From Cycas panzhihuaensis (Eukaryota; Cycadophyta), in NCBI GenBank assembly GCA_023213395.1, contig CM041465.1, positions 19,220,001-19,284,000 of the forward strand: a stretch of DNA of 64,000 nucleotides, written 5' to 3'. The notes beneath the pieces are model-generated. The model saw nothing but the letters and a program-made list of their open reading frames with translations. It ran no database searches and was not told the DNA's origin. A program made the position numbers and the translations under genes. Of this stretch, positions 57,331 through 64,000 are shown one piece after another; position 1 is the first letter of the stretch; each line of letters opens with the position of its first letter.

Positions 57331-58705
57331 CCCTAATTATCTACCGCATTGCCTCCTTGTTATTGAATATTCTACTAGCTTCTTTAATTTCTATTAGGGA
57401 ACAGTTGCCTGTTCTATGGGATTTGGCCTTGAGTATGTCTAAGATTCTAATTTTATTAGTAGAATTGGCCTTGTGGTTGAAATGATGATCCTTCTTATAG
57501 ATAGAAAGGGCCTTCTTACTATTGAATAGGGCCACCTTATTGGAAATAAGGGCCTTTTTATTATAAAATGGGGCCTCCTTATTTTGAATAAGGGGATTCT
57601 TATGGAGGACATAGTCCTCCTCATTGATAGTCTTATCTCTATTGAGAGTAGGTTAGACCTTCTTGTTGATGTGATAGTGATCCTTATTGGTAAAATAGGG
57701 CTAGTTATTGATAATAAGAGGTAACTTGTTAGAAGTTAGGCCTGTATGATTAGCTCCCTTAATTTTTCAAGAGTTGTAAATTAGTTTGACATCTCCTGCA
57801 TTCAATAGTTAGGTGTCCAATTTTTCCACAACAAAGGTAGGTGCCATTTTCTCTACTATGGTGGTTCTTTTGAGATTGAGTTTGTGGTTGCTACTAAGAC
57901 TATTGAGGCTACTGACTTAGATTAATGGAAGATGTGCTGACTAGTTATTATTACTGCTGAGTTAGTTGCTAATGTAACTCTTGAGAGATGGTGAGGGAAT
58001 ATGATTATTAAGCTAGATCTTAGTGTTGACTAAATTGTTGAGTTACTCTATTAATATTCTTACCCTTTTCTAAATTACTAGCTATAAAGGTAGGAACTGA
58101 GTCAGATGTAGATGTAATCCCTAGTCAATTGAGTATATTCTCTTCTCATAGCAAGAGCTCCTCAAAGGTTATGAAATTTATTTTTGAATAGTTTTCACGT
58201 AGTTTAGAGGTAAAAGAGTTATATTCTGTATATAAGATGTTATGATACTATAGATTTAATCATGATCTAAAGGTGGATCACTAAGGATTATCAATTAGTT
58301 TATAATGGTTTTAACTTCAGTTAAGTAGTTTGTAATATTATCAGTAAAAGACATTAAAAATAAGCATGATTTAAGGGTTAGGGATCTAAATTCATCCTTT
58401 ATCTTATAAAGGGCACAAAGTGTGATCCATGCCTCATGAGATGTTTAGATTATTTCAATATTTTGGTCTACTTGGTCTTTAATAGCCAAGTGGAAAAAGG
58501 ATAGGGTAACATTATCCTTAGCATTGAAGTTAGCTAAGGCTATAGGATTTAGAGGAATTATGATGGTAGGATTGTTGGGATCTTTATTTAGCATTCATGA
58601 TAAGTAAGTTTTAAACTTATTTTTTCCATAGTACAAAATTATTAATGCCATTTAGTTTAATTATGTTAGAGAGTAGCATTTGTGATACCATTTTTTCTAA
58701 GTTTT
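57331..58705 (-). pseudogene. Copia-F gag with Asn/Lys-rich repeat
   Basis: The start is placed near 58693 (MVSQMLLSNIIKLNGINNF). The gag helix region follows (FHLAIKDQVDQNIEI, HEAWITLCALYKIKDEF) and a zinc knuckle near 57820 (CCGKIGHLTIEC). The C-terminal run 57341-57535 is preceded by a 7-residue repeat NKEAPFY, NKKALIS, NKVALFN, SKKALSI (about 57490-57590, 21-bp units). It ends at the protease. Several stops. Confidence 0.8.
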
Positions 58706-60434
58706 TTGTATTATTTTGTCTCTTTAAGATTTTGTATTTACAAATTAATCTACCTAAGGGGCTCCTAATCTAAAAGTCTAAGTTCAAGAGTCTCTAGGAA
58801 AGTTCTCAGTTACTATCATCTCTAGTGGTGCCTACCCATAAGTAGCAAACCAGGGATCTAATATACTGATATGTGAGCTCAAGGCTAAATATACCTTAGT
58901 ATATAGGCTAGAATGAAGGTCTAAGACCCCCCTAATTTGTTTCCCTACCTACACTAGACTTGTACCTAGCGACAAATCTAGTGATAAGAACTTATCTAAC
59001 TTAGGCACTCACCCCCTTTAGGACTAACCTAGTCTCTAAACTCTAATACAAAAGGTATATACCTTATCCTTCCACCTATTACACCTTATAGCCAATAGTT
59101 TCCTTAGCAAATTATAGTACACCAATCTCATGTATGGGATAATAACTTTAAAGGTCCTATCTATTCCCTTTATAAGGCTAGAAATGGGAGATTAATTAGG
59201 AAATTATCTTTTTCAATGTGAGAAGATTGATTTTAGGGTGGGTTATTACAAGAAAAAAGTTCTCTTTAAGTAAAATAATTGAAATAAAGATGAAAATAAA
59301 GTAAATAAAAAGACAAGGATAGGTTTAGAGTTCTCTTTGATGGGTCATGCATAAGAGAGAATTATATCAATCTTCTAAGAGAAACACCTATAAAAAAACC
59401 AATACCATCCACTTTTTAGCCTTAAAAAATAGAATTAGACAGCTAATCAAAGATTAACAATAGCTTAAATTAGTACAAGAACTTATGCAAATTTGAAATA
59501 ATCCTTTAGAAGGTGAAAAAAAGGATAAAATATACTTAAATACCAAGGTCTAATTTGATAATTGTAACTTTAACAAAATTGATTCAAATTAGGCTTAATC
59601 TAATCCTACTTTATAGAACTCTAAATCTTCTTTTCAATGGTCTAGATGATTTGGAAAATAGACTTATGGTTACTGAGATAAAGCCAAAATAGTGAAAGTA
59701 CCTTTTTATGAAAACAATCCAAAGGGAGATAGGCTTAAGCCCCTTTAGAAACTAGCCCTTAGTTTCTTGTAGACTTTATGTGACCACCCATTGATGTAGC
59801 TAGGGGGTTTATAGACTCAAAATTATATTAAATACAATCTAATGTTTTTGAATTTGTAAAAAAGTTATAGAATAACATAAACTTATTTGAAGTTTACCCC
59901 TTTCAAGTAAAAAATAGGGTCATATGAATGATTAATATGCTTAGATCAAGGGGCTAGAGGCCCAGATCTCGAGTGAAAATCAAAAGTGATTTTATTTCAT
60001 GAGATAAAGTTAAAAGCTTAATGAAAAATTATAAAATGTTTGAGATAAAATAGGTTGTGGAGGTTTATGCAGCCTGTGCACAACATTGCGTGACTTATGG
60101 AGGGTACAAAATGCCTAAAATACTCTAAATCAATTGATACTCAATCTAGGATTAATGGGAGAGGAACGTAGGAGCTAGAGGGACTTAACAGACATAGATG
60201 TTTTGAGAAATAAGCTTTAGATGAGTAGAAATAAGCTATGGAGTGCAGGAGGGTTGTAAGAGATAAATAGAGGAAAAGAGAGCTTAGAGTAGCCTAAAAC
60301 ACCTTTGAATAGACTCTAGCAAGTAGAAAATAAGGTTGTATGTCCACCAAAGAGAGAAATACGCCTTTAACAAGTGAATATGAGTAAATCTAAGTTGAAA
60401 TATAATGTTTTATCTAGGAAAGAAAAGGGGGTCA
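58706..60434. other. AT-rich stretch without recognised features
   Basis: A 5' LTR and primer site for Copia-F would be expected here, but no match to 53729-54039 is visible. Short runs and stops only. The last 5 bp before Copia-G (GGTCA) are its predicted target duplication. Confidence 0.4.
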
Positions 60435-60611
60435 TGTTAGACCAACCCTTAAATGCTCTTATGAGATCATGCCACTTGGCAGTATCTGAGTGATAGGTTA
60501 CATTAGTGGTTGTAACCAACTCATGAATCTTGTATACTTAAGTAAATTGAATCTCAATAGAAAACTCACTCATTCCTTTCTCTGTTTGTTTCTGATCTGT
60601 ATTTTTCAACA
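60435..60611 (+). repeat. Copia-G 5' LTR
   Basis: 177 bp, from TGTTAGACCAACC to TTTTTCAACA. The start is set by the TGTTA/AACA ends and the primer site. The 3' copy is outside the window, so the left end cannot be confirmed. Confidence 0.75.
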
Positions 60612-60626
60612 TGGTATCAGAGCAGG
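60612..60626 (+). other. Copia-G primer-binding site
   Basis: TGGTATCAGAGCAGG directly after the LTR; perfect over the first 12 bases to the initiator-Met tRNA site. Confidence 0.95.
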
Positions 60627-61265
60627 CTGCTCAAACTGATATCTCTTGAAAAGAATTCTTTTGTCTGTCAATTCTATCAAGTGTTGAAGGGAGTTATATC
60701 AATCAGTGTCTTAATTACTCACATACATCGAATTGCAGACACATGCATTTTAACTATACGGACGTCTTTTTTCAACAGTGTCGGATCGAGATAAAATTTT
60801 GTGGGGAGATAGATCGAAGCAAGACGAACACATCTCTCTTCTAGAGTGAAGCGTTTTAAGGCCGTTTTCAAGCCCAAATCAAGCCCTAACAGGTCCGCGC
60901 GTTTTTGGAGAAACCAGAGCAAAAATCTCATTGATTTTCAAAAAAAATCTGGGTATTTCTGGTCTGAAATCCTTCATACTATAAATACATTTGATTTGCA
61001 TCCAAAATCGAAGGTTTATTTTAAGATTTTCCAGCGATTTTCTTCAAAATTCAAATTTCTGCCCTAGCCGCCATTTTTTCTTCTGGAGTCGATTTCTCTC
61101 ATTTGGGAAGCAGTTTCAAAAATCTGACCTCAGATCCACATAGGCGACTTGATAACCTACATTTTGAGGTATACTTCATTTTAGGCCGTACACCTAGGGT
61201 TTTGTACGGAAATCCGTACAGCCGTACGGACTGGCCCTAAATCAGTTCTTTCAACTGGAAAATCA
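60627..61265 (+). other. Copia-G 5' leader
   Basis: 640 bp before the gag start. The open run 60846-61067 is Lys/Phe-rich and matches no family; treated as untranslated. Confidence 0.6.
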
Positions 61266-62220
61266 TGTCTTCCTCTCTCATTACTCTGCCTGAACCTGAA
61301 AAACTGACCGGTTCAAATTGTGGAAAATCAAAATGGAAACCATTCTAAGGATGAAAGACGCCTGGGAAATTGCTGAAGGAGCAGAAACATGTCCTCCTGC
61401 GGGTGATGACAAATTAAGGAGCTGGATTGAAAGGAATAACATGGGTAGTCTCATTCTAAAAATGTCTATTTCAGATTCTATCCTTATTTATGTTAAAAAA
61501 CTGAACCAGGCTTCTGAAATCTAGAAATGTCTGGAAAATCTATATGGCAAAAGAATAAGGCGAGGATAATCACACTCAAAGAAGAGTTATACAAACTCCA
61601 TATGAAAGAAAACGAAGAAGTGGAAGAATTTATACATAAAATCATCACTGTGAGAAATAATCTTCTGAGTGCTAGAGGCATAATATCTAAACAAGATCTT
61701 GTAGAAATTGTAACAGCAAGGTTGCCAAAATCTTTTGATACCATTGTTAACACTATCACTGACAGTGATAGGTTAGATAAATTAACTCTTGATGAACTGA
61801 TAGGTCTGCTATTAAGATAGGAGCAGAGAAACAAAAGATACGAAAATACAACAGAGTTAGAAGATGCATTTGCATCTAGATTAAATCTCGAGCAAAGAGG
61901 AAGACAACAATTTCGTGCACCAGGCAGGATGTCAGATGTCAGAGGTCGAGGACATTGGTCAAACTCCAGAGGACGAGGACATAGTAGAGAAAATAGAATA
62001 TGCTACAACTATGGATGAACTGGACACTTCGCCAGCAATTGCAAGATCTTCGACATCTACAGCTACTGCAGACAGAGTGAGCACTATCCTTATCAGTGTC
62101 CCCAAAAATGAAGTGAAATTCACAAAGGAAAAAGACCTATCGGCAGATACAGCAAAGAAAAAGATAAAGAAGAAGAAGAAGAAGAGACTGCATTCATCAC
62201 AGCATTGGTTACGGGAATGA
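61266..62220 (+). pseudogene. Copia-G gag
   Basis: Starts at ATG 61266 (MSSSLITLPEPEKLTGSN). A small deletion near 61317 shifts the frame to WKIKMETILRMKDAWEIAEG. After a TAG at about 61522, run 61527-61820 holds the UBN2-type gag core (YKLHMKENEEVEEFIHKI, ARLPKSFDTIVNTITDSDRL). The zinc knuckle near 61995 reads CYNYG, then a stop, TGHFASNC: the second Cys is Tyr and a TGA replaces an Arg or Gln codon. A Lys-run follows at 62155-62190. Confidence 0.88.
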
Positions 62221-63530
62221 AAGACAAAGATATTTGGTACATAGACTCAGGAGCTTCTAAACACATGACAAGTCGGGAAGATTGGTTTCAAACCATGAGC
62301 CCGTACAATATGGATAAGTCAGTGGAACTAGGTGACAAGTACTCCCTTAACATTAAAGGAATTAGAACCATTTCAGTAAACTTGAATGGAAATGAAAGAA
62401 GAATCAGAAATGTTCTTTTTATACCAGACCTGAAGATGAATCTCCTTGCAGTATCCCAATTAAGCAAAAAGGGATTGAGGACCATTTTTGATGAAGAAGG
62501 GAATTGCCACATCCTGGATATGAAAAAAGATGGGAAAACTGTTGGAAAAGGGGTCAGATGCAATGACCTTTACAAACTTCTGTCAAATCCTGTACTTCCT
62601 TATTTGGAAGAAAAAGCTTATACTGCTCTTAAATCTGATAATAAAGTATGGCATTTAAGGTATGGACATCTCCCAATTGACACACTTAAACAAATGGAAA
62701 AGTCAGAAATGGTAAATGGTTTACCTAATATCTCTTCAGATACATTTGTTTGTAAAGGTTGTCAACTCAGAAAACAACATAGGTTTCCTTTTAAAGAAAG
62801 CACTTGGAAATCTCAGTCTAAATTAGATCTGATACACACAGATATTTGTGGCCTAATTTCACCTCTGTCAATAAACGGATGCGTATATTTCTTAACTTTC
62901 ATTGATGATTTCACTCGAAAAGTTTGGGTATATTTTTACATAATAAGTCCAAGTCTTTGAAACATTTAAAGAATTTAAGGCAGAAGTTGAGCTAGAATCA
63001 GGAATGAAAATCAAGTGTATCAGGTCAGATGGAGGAGGAGAATACATGTCGAACGAGTTTCTAAATTACTGCAAATACAGAGGAATTCGTAGACAAGTAA
63101 CAACTCCTTATACTCCTTAGTCAAATGGAGTAGCTGAAAGAAAGAATAGAACCTTAATGGAAATGGCTTGAAGCATGATGTATGGAATAAAGATATCAAA
63201 GACGTCTTGGGCGAGCGATCGGCCTGACATGCTACTTGATAAGCGAAGTCCAACCAGACCAAGAACGTCACTCGGAGGAAGCTTGGGCAGTGCGAAACCC
63301 GATGTAAGTTTTCTCAAGGTTTTTGGCAGTCAAGCATTTGTGCATATTCCTGATAAAAGGAGGTCCAAATTAGATGCAAAAAGCATAGAATGTGTTTTAA
63401 TAGGATATAGTAAAAATTCAAAGGCATATAAGTGCATAGATCCAAGAACAAATAGAATCTATGTGAGTAGAGACATCGTCTTTAATGAAGATAGCTCAGA
63501 TGAATCCTCACAAATCAAAATAATAGAAAA
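62205..63530 (+). pseudogene. Copia-G protease, GAG-pre-integrase and integrase
   Basis: An open run of 251 codons (62205-62960) begins in another frame's gag end. Protease: DIWYIDSGASKHMTSREDW near 62230. GAG-pre-integrase and zinc part: WHLRYGHLPIDTLKQM, CKGCQLRKQH. Core: LDLIHTDICGLI (first Asp) and FIDDFTRKVWVYF. A frameshift near 62940 leads to FKEFKAEVELESGMKIKCIR, SDGGGEYMSN (second Asp kept, Asn to Gly) and GVAERKNRTLMEMA (Glu kept), with TAG and TGA stops. The C-terminus has FGSQAFVHIPDKRRSKLD and VLIGYSKNSKAYKCID. Confidence 0.9.
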
Positions 63531-64000
63531 TGAAAAGGAACTGGGAACTGCCAGACACAGAATAATGCAGGAAGATGAGGAAGAAAGTCAGTCAAGAATT
63601 ACTTCAGAAAATCAAGAAACTAGAGAAGAAAATGGGCTAGAAGAAGGACAAGCTGATTCGTCATCAACAACAGGTCAGGGAGACAACATCGAAAAGGAAG
63701 GACCATCATCACCAACTGGTCAGGGAGACATCATCGAAAAAGAAAATCCACAGAAACAAAAAAAGTTACCGAAATGGTATATCAAAACTGTTGAAGAAGG
63801 AAATATATTGGAACAAAAAACTCGAGGGCAAAGGTCAAAAGCTCTTCTAAGCAAGGTTGAACCACAGAATTTTGACGAAGCAAAAGATCATTCAGAATGG
63901 AGAGAAGCAATGGACAATGAAATAAATTCAATCAAGAAAAATCAAACATGGGAATTAGTAGAACTACACGCTAATAAATCTCATCAGAAGCGCAAATGGG
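63531..64000 (+). pseudogene. Copia-G integrase-to-RT linker and start of RT
   Basis: The frame stays open to the window end. The linker is Glu/Ser-rich and includes a short duplication (63672-63745: TGQGDNIEKEGPSS, then TGQGDIIEKENPQ). RT begins near 63880 with EAKDHSEWREAMDNEINSIK and NQTWELVELH, then the window ends. Partial at the 3' edge. Confidence 0.88.
63672..63745 (+). repeat. Short tandem duplication in the Copia-G linker
   Basis: GGTCAGGGAGACAACATCGA near 63675 recurs as GGTCAGGGAGACATCATCGA near 63720, period 45 bp. Confidence 0.85.

Larger units (their letters stand above)
60435..64000 (+). mobile_element. Copia-G: Ty1/copia element, 5' part, runs off the window
   Basis: A short LTR, a perfect primer site, gag, protease, integrase and the start of RT in order on the + strand. 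It is one of the better preserved elements: protease-integrase is open for 251 codons and the region after the integrase core is open to the window end apart from a few point stops. Confidence 0.93.

Noticed and set aside
60846-61067. 73-codon ORF in the Copia-G leader
   Set aside because: Lys/Phe-rich chance frame upstream of the clear gag start; no domain.

Overview
The window is plant nuclear DNA made almost entirely of LTR retrotransposons. No host gene, rRNA or tRNA gene was recognised. Nested Ty1/copia and Ty3/gypsy elements, initiator-Met-tRNA-type primer sites, chromovirus and Tat-type gypsy elements, and a plant mobile domain point to a vascular plant with a large repeat-rich genome. 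The species cannot be named from this sequence. I use local labels A to H for the elements; all are decayed to some degree.

Layout. Copia-A (+, 1-4298) is the 3' part of an element that enters from the left edge. It sits inside the 5' LTR of a large Tat-lineage gypsy element on the + strand (Tat-host). Tat-host can be followed in pieces: 4299-8073 (LTR end, gag, protease), 14500-14584, 27805-28469 (integrase C-terminus), 36066-40659 (antisense gene, archaeal-type RNase H) and 40660-43813 (3' LTR). Its pieces are separated by Gypsy-B (+, 8074-14499, target duplication ATTGG/ATTAG), Tat-C (-, 14585-27799, target duplication GCATG) and Copia-D (-, 28470-36060, target duplication TCATC). Right of Tat-host lies the remnant of an older minus-strand gypsy element (Gypsy-H, about 43814-53341). 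Copia-E (+, 46425-52902, target duplication AAATC) is inserted in its presumed LTR. Then follow Copia-F (-, 53729 to about 58700), an unassigned AT-rich stretch (58701-60434), and Copia-G (+, from 60435), which runs off the right edge.

Insertion order from nesting: Gypsy-H is oldest. Tat-host and Copia-E inserted into it, and A, B, C and D inserted into Tat-host. Tat-C has nearly identical LTRs and is GC- and CpG-rich, so it is among the youngest. Most of the other elements carry stops that look like C-to-T or G-to-A changes (CAG, CAA, CGA and TGG to stop), the signature of methylated-cytosine decay.

The most unusual feature is the shared architecture of the two Tat elements. The archaeal-type RNase H lies downstream of integrase, next to the 3' LTR, rather than between RNase H and integrase. 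In Tat-host an antisense reading frame of about 600 codons with a plant mobile domain lies between the integrase end and that RNase H. Tat-host appears to have lost reverse transcriptase, RNase H and the integrase core before Tat-C inserted.
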